From contig NZ_FNQK01000021.1 of the NCBI RefSeq assembly GCF_900107625.1, forward strand, positions 1 to 56,110: DNA of 56,110 nucleotides, written 5' to 3'. A program made the translations under genes and the position numbers. The notes below the pieces were generated by a model, which worked only from the letters and a program-made list of their open reading frames with translations, was not told the origin of the DNA and made no database searches. Positions 44,323 to 55,667 of the stretch are shown in pieces (position 1 is the stretch's first letter; each line of letters starts with the position of its first letter). This DNA is from Bizionia paragorgiae (GTDB taxonomy: Bacteria; Bacteroidota; Bacteroidia; Flavobacteriales; Flavobacteriaceae).

Positions 44323-46872
44323 TTATGACTCGGCTGATTTTTCAGATTTCTCTATTTTAATTGTTATTTCATTGGTCGTTTTATCTAGGTCCATTTTAAT
44401 AAGATCACCTTCAGCGATATGAGATTTAATGATTTCTTCGGCTAGAGTGTCTTCAACATATTTTTGGATCGCTCTTTTAAGCGGTCTTGCACCATATTGT
44501 TTATCAAATCCCTTTTCTGCAATATATTCTTTTGCAGCCGTAGTTAACTCTAATGTATAACCTAAACCTTTAATTCGCTTTAATAGCTTATCTAACTCGA
44601 TATCAATAATTTTATTAATGTCTTCTTTTTCAAGCGCATTAAATACAACCACATCGTCAATTCTATTTAAAAACTCAGGAGCAAACGACTTTTTAAGAGC
44701 GTTTTCAATAACTGCACGAGCATTGGCGTCTTCTTGAGATTTTTGGGATGCTGTACCAAAACCGATACCTGTACCAAAATCTTTAAGTTTTCGTGCACCA
44801 ATATTAGAGGTCATAATTATAATCGTATTTCTAAAATCGATTTTACGACCTAAGCTATCTGTTAAATACCCGTCATCTAATACCTGTAAAAGCATATTAA
44901 ATACATCTGGGTGAGCTTTCTCTATTTCATCTAATAAGATTACAGCATAAGGCTTACGTCTTACTTTTTCGGTTAATTGTCCGCCCTCTTCATAGCCTAC
45001 GTATCCTGGAGGTGCTCCAACCAATCTTGAAATAGCAAATTTCTCCATGTACTCACTCATATCTATTCTAATTAAAGAATCTTCACTGTCAAATAACTGC
45101 TGAGATAAGACTTTAGCTAACTGCGTTTTACCAACACCAGTCTGCCCTAAAAATATAAATGAACCAATGGGCTTGTTAGGGTCCTTAAGTCCTGCACGAT
45201 TACGCTGAATCGCTTTTACAACCTTTGCTACAGCATCTTCTTGACCAATAACACGTCCTTTAATAAGTTCTGGCAATTGGGCAAGTTTATTACTTTCGGT
45301 TTGTGCGATACGATTTACAGGTATACCTGTCATCATAGATACCACATCGGCCACATTATCTTCGGTAACAATTTCTTTATTTAGCTTGGTATCTTCCTCC
45401 CATTTTTCTTGGGCAATACTAAGTTCTTTTTCAAGGCGTTTCTCGTCGTCTCTTAAACGCGCTGCCTCTTCATACTTTTGTTTTTTAACAACCGAATTCT
45501 TTGTTTGTTTAACCTCTTCAAGTTCCTTTTCTAATTCTAAAATTTTCTTTGGAACATCGATATTCGTGATATGTACTCGAGAGCCCGCTTCATCTAAAGC
45601 ATCAATAGCTTTGTCTGGTAAAAAACGCTCGGTCATATAGCGGCTTGTTAATTTAACACAGGCTTCAATAGCTTCTTGAGTGTATTCTACGTTGTGATGT
45701 TCTTCGTACTTCTCCTTAATATTATTAAGAATTTCTATAGTTTCTTCCTCATTAGTAGGTTCAACAATGACTTTTTGGAAACGACGTTCTAAGGCGCCAT
45801 CTTTTTCTATATACTGTCTGTATTCGTCTAATGTTGTTGCGCCTATACATTGTATTTCTCCACGTGCTAAAGCGGGTTTAAACATGTTAGAGGCATCTAA
45901 ACTACCGGTAGCACCACCAGCACCAACAATAGTATGAATTTCGTCGATAAATAATATGACATCATCATTTTTTTCTAACTCGTTCATTACGGCTTTCATA
46001 CGCTCCTCGAACTGACCTCTGTATTTCGTACCCGCAACAAGGCTCGCTAAATCTAAAGTCACTACACGCTTGTTAAATAGAATACGCGATACTTTTCGTT
46101 TTACAATTCTATTTGCTAAACCTTCTGCAATAGCCGATTTACCAACGCCAGGCTCCCCAATTAATAAAGGGTTATTCTTTTTACGTCGCGATAAGATCTG
46201 CGAGACACGTTCAATTTCTTTCTCACGTCCAACAACAGGGTCTAGTTTTCCTTCTTCAGCCATAGCTGTTAAGTCACGACCAAAATTATCTAAAACAGGT
46301 GTTTTAGACTTTTTATTACCTTTTGGTGTTGGGGTGTTAAATATATCTTTAGAGTCGCTACTGTCGCTTGTATTAGCGTCATCATCCGGAAACGACTCAG
46401 CTTTTGGTTCTATATAATTCTCGTCGTTTGTTATCATAAACTTAAATTGTTCTTTAACGTTATCGTAATCTACCTTGAGCTTATTTAAAAGTTTGGTAGT
46501 CGGATCGTTTTCGTTTCTTAAAATACACAGCAATAAATGTGCGGTGTTGATTGATGTGCTTTGAAAGAGTTTTGCTTCTAAAAAGGTTGTTTTTAAAGCA
46601 CGTTCTGCTTGACGCGTTAGGTGTAAATTCTTCTTCTCGTTAGTTACAACTGAAACATTTGGGCTTGCAGGGCTTAGTATTTCAACTTTGCGTCTTAAGT
46701 GATTTAAATCTATATCTAAGGCATTTAGGATATTAATAGCCTTTCCGCTACCATCTCTTAAAAGTCCTAACATTAAATGTTCGGTACCAATAAAATCATG
46801 ACCTAGGCGCAGGGCTTCCTCTTTGCTAAAAGCAATAACATCTTTTACTCGTGGTGAAAAATTATCGTCCAT
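44323..46872 (-). CDS. clpC: ATP-dependent Clp protease ATPase subunit ClpC
   Basis: The 849-residue AAA+ unfoldase has an N-terminal double Clp-N repeat ([34 protein letters not shown]), a first AAA module ([26 protein letters not shown]) and a UVR-like coiled region ([18 protein letters not shown]). The second module has [12 protein letters not shown]. An IGF loop ([11 protein letters not shown]) for docking to ClpP and the final [10 protein letters not shown] complete the ClpC pattern. It feeds proteins to ClpP in the cytoplasm; clpP is elsewhere. It is monocistronic and divergent from gyrA. Confidence 0.95.
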   Translation of the reverse strand: MDDNFSPRVKDVIAFSKEEALRLGHDFIGTEHLMLGLLRDGSGKAINILNALDIDLNHLRRKVEILSPASPNVSVVTNEKKNLHLTRQAERALKTTFLEAKLFQSTSINTAHLLLCILRNENDPTTKLLNKLKVDYDNVKEQFKFMITNDENYIEPKAESFPDDDANTSDSSDSKDIFNTPTPKGNKKSKTPVLDNFGRDLTAMAEEGKLDPVVGREKEIERVSQILSRRKKNNPLLIGEPGVGKSAIAEGLANRIVKRKVSRILFNKRVVTLDLASLVAGTKYRGQFEERMKAVMNELEKNDDVILFIDEIHTIVGAGGATGSLDASNMFKPALARGEIQCIGATTLDEYRQYIEKDGALERRFQKVIVEPTNEEETIEILNNIKEKYEEHHNVEYTQEAIEACVKLTSRYMTERFLPDKAIDALDEAGSRVHITNIDVPKKILELEKELEEVKQTKNSVVKKQKYEEAARLRDDEKRLEKELSIAQEKWEEDTKLNKEIVTEDNVADVVSMMTGIPVNRIAQTESNKLAQLPELIKGRVIGQEDAVAKVVKAIQRNRAGLKDPNKPIGSFIFLGQTGVGKTQLAKVLSQQLFDSEDSLIRIDMSEYMEKFAISRLVGAPPGYVGYEEGGQLTEKVRRKPYAVILLDEIEKAHPDVFNMLLQVLDDGYLTDSLGRKIDFRNTIIIMTSNIGARKLKDFGTGIGFGTASQKSQEDANARAVIENALKKSFAPEFLNRIDDVVVFNALEKEDINKIIDIELDKLLKRIKGLGYTLELTTAAKEYIAEKGFDKQYGARPLKRAIQKYVEDTLAEEIIKSHIAEGDLIKMDLDKTTNEITIKIEKSEKSAES

Positions 46873-47064
46873 ATAATAGTTTACTTTCTATGCTTAAAAT
46901 TACTAAATCATATTACCAATGGCAAAAACTATTCCTTAAATAATATGTACGTAGCTAATAGACAAAAAATAGTTTATTAAATCAAAATAATTAACAACTA
47001 ACTTATAAAAAATGTGAGATTATTAATTGTTAATAAAAAGCATTAAAAGAATAGGGTTTAAGTC

Positions 47065-47094
47065 TTGCTATCACTAATGAAATGATTATATTAG
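47065..47094 (+). promoter_or_regulatory. gyrA promoter
   Basis: TTG at 47065-47067 and TATATTAG at 47087-47094 (7 of 8 matches to TAnnTTTG) are separated by 19 nt, the usual flavobacterial spacing. The predicted start near 47099 leaves about 37 nt before the ATG. Confidence 0.5.
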
Positions 47095-47135
47095 CACGTT
47101 TTGAAACACTCATAAAAACTTAATTATATTATATA

Positions 47136-49691
47136 ATGGCAGAAGGAGAAAAACTTATCCCGATTAATATTGAAGATGAAATGAAGTCGGCTTACATTGA
47201 TTATTCAATGTCAGTCATTGTGTCACGTGCTCTACCAGACGTTAGAGATGGCCTTAAACCTGTTCATAGACGTGTACTTTATGGTATGCACGAACTGGGT
47301 GTTAGAGCAAACAGTGCACATAAAAAATCTGCGAGAATTGTAGGAGAGGTTTTAGGTAAGTACCACCCACACGGTGACACCTCGGTATACGACGCGATGG
47401 TACGTATGGCTCAAGAATGGAGTTTGCGTTATATGCTAGTAGATGGTCAAGGTAACTTTGGATCTGTGGATGGTGATAGTCCGGCAGCAATGCGTTATAC
47501 AGAAGCACGTATGCGTAAAATATCGGAAGATATGCTTGCGGATATTGATAAAGAAACTGTAGACCACCAATTAAACTTTGATGACACGTTAGAAGAGCCA
47601 ACGGTGCTTCCAACCAGAATTCCAAGTTTATTAGTTAATGGAGCTTCAGGTATTGCAGTTGGTATGGCAACAAATATGCCTCCTCATAACTTAACAGAAG
47701 TTGTAAACGGTACGATTGCTTATATCGAAAATAAAGATATCGAGATCGACGAATTAATGCAGCATATTTCGGCACCAGATTTCCCTACTGGAGGAACCAT
47801 TTATGGTTATGACGGTGTTCGTGAGGCGTTCCATACAGGACGCGGACGTGTCGTTGTGCGTGCTAAGGCAATTATCGAAGAGGTTAATGGTCGCGAATGC
47901 ATTATTGTAACCGAGATTCCGTACCAAGTGAATAAGGCAGATATGATTAAGAAAACTGCCGACTTAGTAAATGAAAAGAAAATGGATGGTATTGCTACTA
48001 TCCGTGATGAGTCCGATAGAAATGGAATGCGTATTGTTTATGTTCTAAAACGTGATGCAATCCCTAATATTGTTCTTAATAAATTATACAAATACACAGC
48101 GCTACAATCGTCATTTAGTGTTAATAATATTGCGTTAGTTGCTGGAAGGCCTCAATTATTAAATCTTAAAGAGTTAATACATTATTTCGTAGAGCACAGA
48201 CATGATGTGGTGGTAAGGCGTACCACTTACGAGTTGCGCAAAGCGGAAGAACGTGCTCATATTTTAGAAGGGTTAATTATCGCTTCTGATAATATTGATG
48301 AAGTTATTGCTATCATTAGAGCATCGAGTAACGCCGATGAAGCAAGAACTAATTTAATTGAACGTTTTAAACTTTCGGAGATTCAAGCGAAAGCGATTGT
48401 CGAAATGCGTTTACGCCAGTTAACAGGTTTAGAGCAAGACAAATTACGTACAGAATATGACGAATTAATGAAGACTATCGAAGATCTTAAAGACATCTTG
48501 TCTAGTAAAGATCGCCGTATGGAGATAATTAAAGACGAATTAGCCGTTGTAAAAGATAAATATGGTGATGAGCGTCGTAGTACTATTGAGTATGCTGGTG
48601 GAGATTTGAGTATTGAAGATATGATTCCAGATGAAAAGGTGGTGATTACAATTTCTCATGCTGGATATATTAAACGCACGTCATTATCAGAGTATAAAAC
48701 TCAAAATAGAGGAGGTGTTGGTCAAAAAGCATCGACTACACGTAACGAAGATTTCTTAGAGCATTTATTTGTGGGAACTAACCACCAATATATGATATTT
48801 TTCACTCAAAAAGGGAAGTGTTTCTGGATGCGTGTTTATGAAATCCCAGAGGGTACTAAAACCTCTAAAGGTAGAGCAATCCAAAACCTGATTAATATAG
48901 AACAAGACGATAAGGTAATGGCATTTATTTGTACTCAAGATCTTAAGGATGAAGACTACATTAATAGCCACTACGTTATTATGGCGACTAAAAAAGGACA
49001 AGTTAAAAAGACGTCGTTAGAACAATATTCTAGACCAAGAGCAAATGGTATTAATGCCATTACAATTAAAGAAGGTGATGAGTTATTAGAAGCAAAATTA
49101 ACAACTGGAGAAAGCCAAGTGATGTTAGCTTTAAAATCTGGTAAAGCCATTCGATTTGAAGAAGCTAAAACAAGACCTATGGGACGTGGAGCTTCGGGAG
49201 TAAGAGGTATTACTTTACAAGATGATAATGATGAAGTTGTTGGAATGATTGCTGTAGATGATATGGAAAGCAATATTCTTGTAGTTTCAGAAAACGGGTA
49301 TGGTAAACGATCAAGTTTAGATGACTACCGTATAACAAACCGTGGAGGAAAAGGTGTTAAAACCATTTCTGTAACCGAGAAGACTGGAAACCTTGTTGCG
49401 ATTAAAAACGTAACCGATCAAGATGATTTAATGATTATTAATAAGTCAGGTATCGCTATTAGAATGGCTGTAGAAGATTTAAGAGTCATGGGGCGTGCAA
49501 CACAAGGTGTGCGTTTAATTAGCTTAAAGGGTAAAGATTCTATTGCAGCGGTTGCTAAAGTGATGCATGAAGATGAAGACGAGGTTATCTTGGATGAAGA
49601 TGGGAATATTATACCAGTTGACACGGAAATTGAAGGTACAGAAGAGGTGTCAGATAACGCTAACGAGGATTTACAAGTAGACGACGAATAA
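47136..49691 (+). CDS. gyrA: DNA gyrase subunit A
   Basis: The 851-residue subunit cuts and rejoins DNA. The catalytic Tyr is residue 121 ([10 protein letters not shown]). The quinolone-pocket region reads [17 protein letters not shown], with Thr 82 at the position of E. coli Ser 83 and Asp retained at the Asp 87 position. Thr here is also found in other flavobacteria, so it is not by itself evidence of acquired resistance. The C-terminal domain shows repeated beta-pinwheel blades and the GyrA-box-like [11 protein letters not shown]. The tail is very acidic. Confidence 0.97.
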   Translation: MAEGEKLIPINIEDEMKSAYIDYSMSVIVSRALPDVRDGLKPVHRRVLYGMHELGVRANSAHKKSARIVGEVLGKYHPHGDTSVYDAMVRMAQEWSLRYMLVDGQGNFGSVDGDSPAAMRYTEARMRKISEDMLADIDKETVDHQLNFDDTLEEPTVLPTRIPSLLVNGASGIAVGMATNMPPHNLTEVVNGTIAYIENKDIEIDELMQHISAPDFPTGGTIYGYDGVREAFHTGRGRVVVRAKAIIEEVNGRECIIVTEIPYQVNKADMIKKTADLVNEKKMDGIATIRDESDRNGMRIVYVLKRDAIPNIVLNKLYKYTALQSSFSVNNIALVAGRPQLLNLKELIHYFVEHRHDVVVRRTTYELRKAEERAHILEGLIIASDNIDEVIAIIRASSNADEARTNLIERFKLSEIQAKAIVEMRLRQLTGLEQDKLRTEYDELMKTIEDLKDILSSKDRRMEIIKDELAVVKDKYGDERRSTIEYAGGDLSIEDMIPDEKVVITISHAGYIKRTSLSEYKTQNRGGVGQKASTTRNEDFLEHLFVGTNHQYMIFFTQKGKCFWMRVYEIPEGTKTSKGRAIQNLINIEQDDKVMAFICTQDLKDEDYINSHYVIMATKKGQVKKTSLEQYSRPRANGINAITIKEGDELLEAKLTTGESQVMLALKSGKAIRFEEAKTRPMGRGASGVRGITLQDDNDEVVGMIAVDDMESNILVVSENGYGKRSSLDDYRITNRGGKGVKTISVTEKTGNLVAIKNVTDQDDLMIINKSGIAIRMAVEDLRVMGRATQGVRLISLKGKDSIAAVAKVMHEDEDEVILDEDGNIIPVDTEIEGTEEVSDNANEDLQVDDE

Positions 49692-49746
49692 AATTGGCAT
49701 AACTATTGATATTTTAAGAAAAAAACAAATAAAAATTATAAAACAA

Positions 49747-50985
49747 ATGAAAAAACAATTCATAATAGCTTTGGGATTAATGGTCTCTATGTCAACGATG
49801 GCTCAGAAAAAAGAGCTTAGAACATTAGAAAAGGCAGTAAAAAATAATAATTATGCAGAAGCAAAAGTAGCTGTATCTCAATTAGAACCGATGCTAGGTT
49901 CTATGGATGATAAATTAAAATCTAAATATTATTTTAGTAAAGCCCAAGCGTATTATGCAAATGGAGCAGGTACTAATGCCGATTTTAAAATGGCGATTAA
50001 TGATTTGGCTAAAGTAGATGAGAAGTATGTTAGTGAGGTTGCTGTGATTAAACAAGGACTTCAAAATGAATTATTAACAAAAGCGAATTCTTTATATACA
50101 ACGGGGAAATATAGTGAAGCATCTATATTATTTGATATGCTTTATACTTTGGTGCCAGAAGATCAAGTCTATTTATATTACGCAGCGGTTAGTGCAGTAA
50201 GTGCACAAGATTTAAATGGAGCTCTTGATTTTTATCTTAAACTAAGAGATATTGGGTATACTGGTATTGAAACACAGTATATAGCTACTAATAAAGAGAC
50301 AGGAGAAGAAGAGGCTTTTGATAAAGCAACTCGAGACCTCTATGTGGGGAAATTAAAAACACATATTAAACCTAGAGAGGTTGAAACGGAATCTAAAACC
50401 GCTGAAATCACAAAGAACATAGCACTTATTTATAATAGTCTAGGTGAATCTGAAAAGGGTTTAGAGGCCATTAAGATAGCACGTCAAGAGGATCCTTCTA
50501 ATGTTGAGTTAATTCTTACTGAAGCTAATATGCAATATAAATTAGGAAATAAAGAAGCATATACTAGTTTGATCAAAGAAGCTATTAAAAACGACCCAAA
50601 TAATAAAGATTTACTTTACAATTTAGGGGTGTTGTCTTCTGAAGCTGGAGAAACAGAACAAGCTAAAAAATACTATAATAAGGTTCTAGAATTAGACCCG
50701 ACTTATATTAATGCAGCTACTAATATCGCAGCATTAATTCTTTCGGAAGAAGTCTCTATTATCGAAGAAATGAATTCTTTAGGGAGCTCTGCTGCCGATA
50801 ACAAACGTTATGATGAACTTAAACGAAAAAGAGTTGAGATTTATAATGAAGCCATTCCGTATTTAGAAGGCGTATTAAAAATAGATGACGATAATATCGA
50901 TGTTGCTAAAACACTAAAAGGTATTTATAGTGCTATTGGAGAAGACGCAAAGTATAAAGCGATAGTAGCGAAATACAAAATATAA
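49747..50985 (+). CDS. Secreted tetratricopeptide-repeat protein
   Basis: The 412-residue product has a signal peptide cut near STMAQ at about residue 20. At least four TPR-like helical pairs follow (for example YYAAVSAVSAQDLNGALDFY, NIALIYNSLGESEKGLEA, LYNLGVLSSEAGETEQAKKY). It probably scaffolds a periplasmic or envelope complex. The partner is unknown. It follows gyrA by 55 nt and could be co-transcribed with it. A terminator follows. Confidence 0.82.
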   Translation: MKKQFIIALGLMVSMSTMAQKKELRTLEKAVKNNNYAEAKVAVSQLEPMLGSMDDKLKSKYYFSKAQAYYANGAGTNADFKMAINDLAKVDEKYVSEVAVIKQGLQNELLTKANSLYTTGKYSEASILFDMLYTLVPEDQVYLYYAAVSAVSAQDLNGALDFYLKLRDIGYTGIETQYIATNKETGEEEAFDKATRDLYVGKLKTHIKPREVETESKTAEITKNIALIYNSLGESEKGLEAIKIARQEDPSNVELILTEANMQYKLGNKEAYTSLIKEAIKNDPNNKDLLYNLGVLSSEAGETEQAKKYYNKVLELDPTYINAATNIAALILSEEVSIIEEMNSLGSSAADNKRYDELKRKRVEIYNEAIPYLEGVLKIDDDNIDVAKTLKGIYSAIGEDAKYKAIVAKYKI

Positions 50986-51038
50986 TAAGTAAAACGTTGA
51001 TTTGGGAAACGATTCCAATCTTGTTACTTACTAGGAAT

Positions 51039-51070
51039 AAAAAAGCCAACTTTTAAAGTTGGCTTTTTTT
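51039..51070. terminator. Bidirectional intrinsic terminator
   Basis: The stem AAAAGCCAACTTT with AAAGTTGGCTTTT is flanked by A- and T-runs and lies between the convergent TPR and NlpC/P60 genes. Confidence 0.9.
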
Positions 51071-51073
51071 ATT

Positions 51074-51823
51074 TTATATAATCTTTTTTATGACCCTAAG
51101 TTTGTGAGTATGTGTCCTTGAATCTACATTATAAATTCCGGAATGATCTAAGCGATCTATCCTTACTTTGCCGTGTGCGTGAATAATATAATTATCTTGC
51201 ATTATAATACCAACATGAGTAATAAGGCCTTCATTATTATCAAAAAACGCCAAATCTCCAGGTTCACTTTCTTCAATAAAACTTAAAGCTTCACCTTGTG
51301 TGGCCTGTTGAGAAGCATCTCTTAATAGTTTATAACCATTCAATTTATAAACCATTTGGGTAAATCCAGAACAGTCAATACCAAACGGTGTTTTTCCTCC
51401 CCATAAATAGGGCGCATTAATATAAGAGAAAGCCGTATCTACAAGATTGTTTTTAGGCTTAATTTCTTGGGTCGAAAGCCCTTCAAACGTATGCTCTAAT
51501 ACTTGTAAACCGTTAAGAACAGACCCCATTGGAACAGGGTATAATTGCTTATCGTTATCTTGAATAAAATCGACTAAATCTGTAGTTAATTGTAAAGGTT
51601 GATTAGACAAGTGCGAGTATTGTTCTTCATTAAGTTCAATATACTGTTTGTTGTCTATCCAACCTTCATACGTATCAAAAGCCAAACGGATTTTACTCCA
51701 CGATTTGCGTTGTTCTAATACTTTAAAGACGTCACCATATAATACTTGAGAAACAAGTTCACTAGCATCGGCAGCTTCAAATCTTAAGGGAACGATACTT
51801 AAATTACAAATTCCGTATTGCAT
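51074..51823 (-). CDS. NlpC/P60-family peptidase with SH3-like domain
   Basis: The 249-residue protein has an N-terminal SH3b-like region (about 10-65, SWSKIRLAFDTYEGWIDNKQY). A C-terminal NlpC/P60 domain has the catalytic Cys 151 (GIDCSGFTQM), His 203 (ITHVGII) and a third polar residue, His 215 (IIHAHGK). Relatives cleave D-Glu-diaminopimelate links of peptidoglycan peptides. No signal peptide is evident, so it may act on recycled muropeptides in the cytoplasm. It lies 19 nt after thiolase on the same strand. Confidence 0.88.
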   Translation of the reverse strand: MQYGICNLSIVPLRFEAADASELVSQVLYGDVFKVLEQRKSWSKIRLAFDTYEGWIDNKQYIELNEEQYSHLSNQPLQLTTDLVDFIQDNDKQLYPVPMGSVLNGLQVLEHTFEGLSTQEIKPKNNLVDTAFSYINAPYLWGGKTPFGIDCSGFTQMVYKLNGYKLLRDASQQATQGEALSFIEESEPGDLAFFDNNEGLITHVGIIMQDNYIIHAHGKVRIDRLDHSGIYNVDSRTHTHKLRVIKKII

Positions 51824-51842
51824 TAGTTCAATTTAACGGCTA

Positions 51843-53021
51843 TTATAAACGTTCGATTACTACAGCAGAAGCACCACCGCCACCATTACAAATTGCAGCT
51901 GCTCCAAGTTTAGCATCGTTTTGCTCTAAAACATTTAATAAAGTAATTAAAATTCTAACACCAGAACATCCAAGAGGGTGACCTAAAGAAACAGCACCTC
52001 CGTTTACGTTAACATTTTTATCTGTCAGTCCTAATATCTTCATATTGGCTAAACCAACAACCGAAAAAGCTTCGTTAAACTCAAAAAAATCTACATCATT
52101 AAGAGCAACACCCGCTTTATCTAATGCTTTTGGTAAAGCTTTTGCAGGAGCTGTAGTAAACCATTCTGGTTCGTGTGCAGCATCTGCATACCCTTTTATA
52201 ACTGCTAAAGGTTTTAAACCTAATTCGTCAGCCTTTTCTCTACTCATTAAAACCATAGCTCCAGCACCATCATTTATAGTCGATGCATTAGCAGCAGTTA
52301 CCGTACCGTCTTTAGTGAAAGCAGGACGTAAGGCTGGAATTTTATCCATTCTTACATTACTATACTCTTCATCTTTAACAACAATTACCGGTTCCCCACG
52401 ACGTTGTGGTACTTCTACAGGAACGACTTCATTATTAAACTTACCTTTCTCCCAAGCGTCAGCCGATCTTTTGTAAGACTGGATGGCAAAAGCATCTTGA
52501 TCTTCACGAGAGAATTCATATTCTGTAGCACATGCGTCTGCACATACACCCATTGCATTTTGATCGTAAGCATCTACCAAACCGTCTTTTTGCATCCCGT
52601 CTACAAGAGTAGCAGGTCCAAATTTAGTGCCTGTTCTAGCATACATATAATGAGGAATCATACTCATGTTTTCCATTCCACCAGCAACGATAATACTTGC
52701 ATCACCTAAAGCTATAGCTTGTGCAGCTTGCATTACTGTTTTCATACCAGATGCACATACTTTATTAATAGTAGTACAAGGCACAGTATTAGGAATTCCA
52801 GCAAAAATAGCAGCTTGCCTAGCAGGAGCTTGACCAGTACCAGCTTGTACAACATTACCCATTAATACTTCTTCAACCAATTCAGGTTTTAGATTTATTT
52901 TATCTAAAGCACCCTTTATAGCTATAGCGCCTAATTTTGGTGCAGGAATGGTTGATAATGCGCCTAAAAAACTACCTATTGGTGTTCTAGCTGCCGATAC
53001 AATTACTACTTCTTTACTCAT
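51843..53021 (-). CDS. Acetyl-CoA C-acyltransferase (thiolase)
   Basis: The 392-residue thiolase has the nucleophilic Cys 89 (TINKVCASGMKT), the His-containing NEAFSVVGLANM and GHPLGCSGVRIL, and the final NGGGGASAVVIERL. The length and MSKEVVIVSAARTPIGSF start match acetyl-CoA acetyltransferase. It could work in biosynthesis or in degradation; there are no neighbouring beta-oxidation genes to decide. Confidence 0.93.
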   Translation of the reverse strand: MSKEVVIVSAARTPIGSFLGALSTIPAPKLGAIAIKGALDKINLKPELVEEVLMGNVVQAGTGQAPARQAAIFAGIPNTVPCTTINKVCASGMKTVMQAAQAIALGDASIIVAGGMENMSMIPHYMYARTGTKFGPATLVDGMQKDGLVDAYDQNAMGVCADACATEYEFSREDQDAFAIQSYKRSADAWEKGKFNNEVVPVEVPQRRGEPVIVVKDEEYSNVRMDKIPALRPAFTKDGTVTAANASTINDGAGAMVLMSREKADELGLKPLAVIKGYADAAHEPEWFTTAPAKALPKALDKAGVALNDVDFFEFNEAFSVVGLANMKILGLTDKNVNVNGGAVSLGHPLGCSGVRILITLLNVLEQNDAKLGAAAICNGGGGASAVVIERL

Positions 53022-53120
53022 TTTGATTTACTTTTTTTATGTGTTCAGCGAAATTAATCATTTTTTAGCAAAAAGGAGAACCTTAAATTGATATTAACGT
53101 GCATTAAAAACAATATTTAG

Positions 53121-53128
53121 TACTTTTG
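53121..53128 (+). promoter_or_regulatory. Possible -7 box of the HD phosphohydrolase gene
   Basis: TACTTTTG matches TAnnTTTG exactly and lies 49 nt upstream of the ATG. The only upstream TTG (53088-53090) is at 30 nt, longer than usual. Confidence 0.4.
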
Positions 53129-53177
53129 ATATGCTTAACTGTCGGGTTAAGATGTAATTATTTACTATTTTTTATTA

Positions 53178-55226
53178 ATGAAAGACTTCCTAAATACATT
53201 TTATAAAAATCATTCTCTTTTATATAAGGTTATTCTATTTATAGCAACTACTTTTTTAATCGTTTATTTATTTCCAAAAAGTGGTCGTTTTAAGTATAAT
53301 TTCGAAAAAGGAAAACCTTGGCAATCGGAAACGCTTTATGCTCCTTTTGATTTTGCTATTCAAAAAACACCAGAAGAACTGTCTAAAGAAAAAGAGCAAA
53401 TTAAAGCCAATGCAACTTTATATTTTTCGATAGACCCAAAGGTTCTTCCTATTGTTAAAAAAGCGTATGAGGATAATTTCTACACTACCTTTCCCGATTC
53501 TATTTATCGCGATGAAAGTCGTTCGTTAAAAAAACAAGGGGAGCAAATTATTGACGAACTGTATAAATATGGTGTTTTAGAAGATCATTTGTCGCGTGTT
53601 CCAACTACAGAAGTTACCGTTTTGGAAAATAGGGTAGAGCGTTATAAAACCCAATTCTCCGAAATTTATCAGTTAGAATATATTAAAAGAGACGTCTTAG
53701 AAAAACTTGAAAAAGCCAATCTTGAAGGCTATCAAAGTGAATATATTGCCTTGTTCTTTGATATTATTAAACCGAATTTAACGTATAATAAAACCTTTAC
53801 CGAAAATGTAATAAATGAAGCCTTACAAGCTGTTTCTTTTACTCGAGGAAGTATTGAAAAGGAAACTTTAATTATTTCTAAAGGAGAAATCGTTGAAGGC
53901 GATAAGTTTTTAATTTTAAAGTCATTAGAATCAGAGTATGAATCGCAAGTATGGAACGAATCTAACTATAATTTAATCGTTTTTGCATACACCTTATTAG
54001 TGGCATTAGCTTTAATTATACTATTACTTTTCTTGCGTAAATACCGATTAGATGTCTTTAAAAACGATACTAAAGTCACCTTTATATTTTTTAACGTACT
54101 CCTTATGGTGTTTTTAACCAGTTTAATGGTTAATTATAATTCGCAATATATTTATATCATCCCCTTGGCGATGTTACCTTTAGTATTGAAGGCCTTTTTT
54201 GATGCGCGATTGGGGTTATTTACACATGTAATTACCGTACTGTTATTAGGGTCTATTGTACCCAATAGTTACGAGTATATGTTTCTGCAGATTATTGCTG
54301 GTATCGTCACCATCTTAACAGTTTCGGAATTGTATAAAAGAGCCAATTTGTTTATCTCTGTGGCGCAAATTACAATGATCTATATCATTGCATATTTTGC
54401 CTTTTTTGTAATACATGAGGGGAGTGTAGAAACTTTAAAATGGGAAACTTTTGCCATGTTCATTTTATGTGGTTTAGCAACATTGTTTGTTCAGCCTTTA
54501 ATATATATCTATGAAAAGCTTTTCGGACTGGTTTCAGACGTGTCTTTATTAGAGCTTTCGGATACCAATTCTAAACTGTTAAAGCAACTCTCTAATGAAG
54601 CTCCAGGAACGTTCCATCATTCGTTAAATGTGGCTAATTTAGCCGAAGCTGCAGCCAATGAAATAGGAGCAAATGCTATGTTAGTTAGAGTTGGGGCTTT
54701 GTATCATGATATTGGTAAAATGAAGAATCCTACCTATTTCACCGAAAATCAATCTTCTGGTGTAAATCCACATGATGAATTGGCACCTCAAGAAAGTGCA
54801 AGTATCATTGTAGACCATGTGTTAGATGGTATTGAAATTGCTAAAAAGAATAACTTACCAGATCGGGTAATCGATTTTATACGAACACATCACGGTACTA
54901 GTGCTGTGTATTATTTCTATATGAAAGAAAAGCATGTCAATGAAGCTGTTGATATAGCGGACTTTTCATATCCCGGACCAAAACCATTTAGTAAAGAGAC
55001 TGCCATTTTAATGATGTGCGATAGTGTTGAGGCTGCTTCCAAAAGTTTAAAAGATCCGACCTCTACTAAAATCGATAAATTTGTCGAAAACATACTAAAT
55101 AAGCAAATGGAAGAGGGGCAATTCTTAAATGCTAATATAACTTTTAAAGAAATTCAAGTCATAAAAAAAGTGCTAAAGCGCAAGCTTGCAAATATTTACC
55201 ATCTTAGAATTGAATACCCCGAATAA
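53178..55226 (+). CDS. PgpH-like HD phosphohydrolase (probable c-di-AMP phosphodiesterase)
   Basis: The 682-residue membrane protein has one N-terminal helix (about 15-33), an extracytoplasmic 7TMR-HDED-like domain (to about 260), then seven membrane helices (about 265-440). A cytoplasmic HD domain has HHSLNVANLAEAA and the HD pair at 510-511 (ALYHDIGKMKN), with further ligands in IRTHHGTSAVYYFY. The layout is that of PgpH, which hydrolyses c-di-AMP in Listeria. The same activity is inferred, not shown. It ends about 100 nt before the tRNA cluster, which has its own promoter. Confidence 0.88.
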   Translation: MKDFLNTFYKNHSLLYKVILFIATTFLIVYLFPKSGRFKYNFEKGKPWQSETLYAPFDFAIQKTPEELSKEKEQIKANATLYFSIDPKVLPIVKKAYEDNFYTTFPDSIYRDESRSLKKQGEQIIDELYKYGVLEDHLSRVPTTEVTVLENRVERYKTQFSEIYQLEYIKRDVLEKLEKANLEGYQSEYIALFFDIIKPNLTYNKTFTENVINEALQAVSFTRGSIEKETLIISKGEIVEGDKFLILKSLESEYESQVWNESNYNLIVFAYTLLVALALIILLLFLRKYRLDVFKNDTKVTFIFFNVLLMVFLTSLMVNYNSQYIYIIPLAMLPLVLKAFFDARLGLFTHVITVLLLGSIVPNSYEYMFLQIIAGIVTILTVSELYKRANLFISVAQITMIYIIAYFAFFVIHEGSVETLKWETFAMFILCGLATLFVQPLIYIYEKLFGLVSDVSLLELSDTNSKLLKQLSNEAPGTFHHSLNVANLAEAAANEIGANAMLVRVGALYHDIGKMKNPTYFTENQSSGVNPHDELAPQESASIIVDHVLDGIEIAKKNNLPDRVIDFIRTHHGTSAVYYFYMKEKHVNEAVDIADFSYPGPKPFSKETAILMMCDSVEAASKSLKDPTSTKIDKFVENILNKQMEEGQFLNANITFKEIQVIKKVLKRKLANIYHLRIEYPE

Positions 55227-55252
55227 TTTTTAAAAAAAAGTCCGAAAAAATG

Positions 55253-55283
55253 TTGTGATATATGAGATCTTGTATTACATTTG
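55253..55283 (+). promoter_or_regulatory. Promoter of the tRNA-Ser-Pro-Arg cluster
   Basis: TTG at 55253-55255, 20 nt of spacer and TACATTTG at 55276-55283 are an exact match to the Bacteroidota promoter layout. The predicted start near 55288 is 39 nt before tRNA-Ser. This is the clearest promoter in the window. Confidence 0.75.
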
Positions 55284-55326
55284 CATCCGCAATACAGAAG
55301 TAATAAACGTTCATTGCAAAATTACT

Positions 55327-55414
55327 GGAGAGGTGCCTGAGTGGCCGAAAGGAGCGGTTTGCTAAATCGTCGTACCCCAAAAGGGTACCCAGGGTTCGAA
55401 TCCCTGTCTCTCCG
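55327..55414 (+). tRNA. tRNA-Ser (GCT)
   Basis: An 88-nt class II tRNA. The acceptor GGAGAGG pairs with TCTCTCC, the loop TTGCTAA gives anticodon GCT, the long variable arm is GTACCCC..GGGTAC, and the T-loop is GGTTCGAATCC. CCA is not encoded. Confidence 0.97.
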
Positions 55415-55431
55415 CAAAAAGATAACCGAAT

Positions 55432-55506
55432 CGGGGTGTAGCGTAGCCCGGTTATCGCGCCGCGTTTGGGACGCGGAGGTCGCAGGTTCGAATCCTGCCA
55501 CCCCGA
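55432..55506 (+). tRNA. tRNA-Pro (TGG)
   Basis: A 75-nt tRNA. The acceptor CGGGGTG pairs with CACCCCG, the anticodon stem CCGCG/CGCGG encloses TTTGGGA (anticodon TGG), and the T-loop is GGTTCGAATCC. CCA is not encoded. Confidence 0.97.
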
Positions 55507-55559
55507 CAAATTTTCGAAATGTCATACTCCATGTGTGACATTTCAATTTTTAGAGTTAC

Positions 55560-55633
55560 GGGCTCGTAGCTCAGCTGGATAGAGCACCTCCCTTCTAAGG
55601 AGGCGGTCACAGGTTCGAATCCTGTCGGGCTCA
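55560..55633 (+). tRNA. tRNA-Arg (TCT)
   Basis: A 74-nt tRNA. The anticodon stem CCTCC/GGAGG encloses CTTCTAA (anticodon TCT), the D-arm is AGCTCAGCTGGATAGAGC and the T-arm CAGGTTCGAATCCTG. The acceptor has two G-U pairs. It is the last tRNA of the cluster and borders an integrase remnant, as expected for an integration target. Confidence 0.97.
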
Positions 55634-55634
55634 C

Positions 55635-55667
55635 AAAAAGACTTACTGGTTACAGTAGGTCTTTTTT
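55635..55667 (+). terminator. Terminator of the tRNA cluster
   Basis: The stem AAAAAGACTTACTG with CAGTAGGTCTTTTT has one G-U pair and a GTTA loop, followed by T-rich sequence directly after tRNA-Arg. Confidence 0.9.

Noticed and set aside
47379-47381. GyrA Thr 82 as acquired quinolone resistance
   Set aside because: Thr at this position is found in wild-type flavobacteria; the neighbouring Asp is intact.
47302-47625. Antisense ORFs inside gyrA, clpC and other genes
   Set aside because: They lie fully within strongly conserved genes on the other strand and show no independent protein features.
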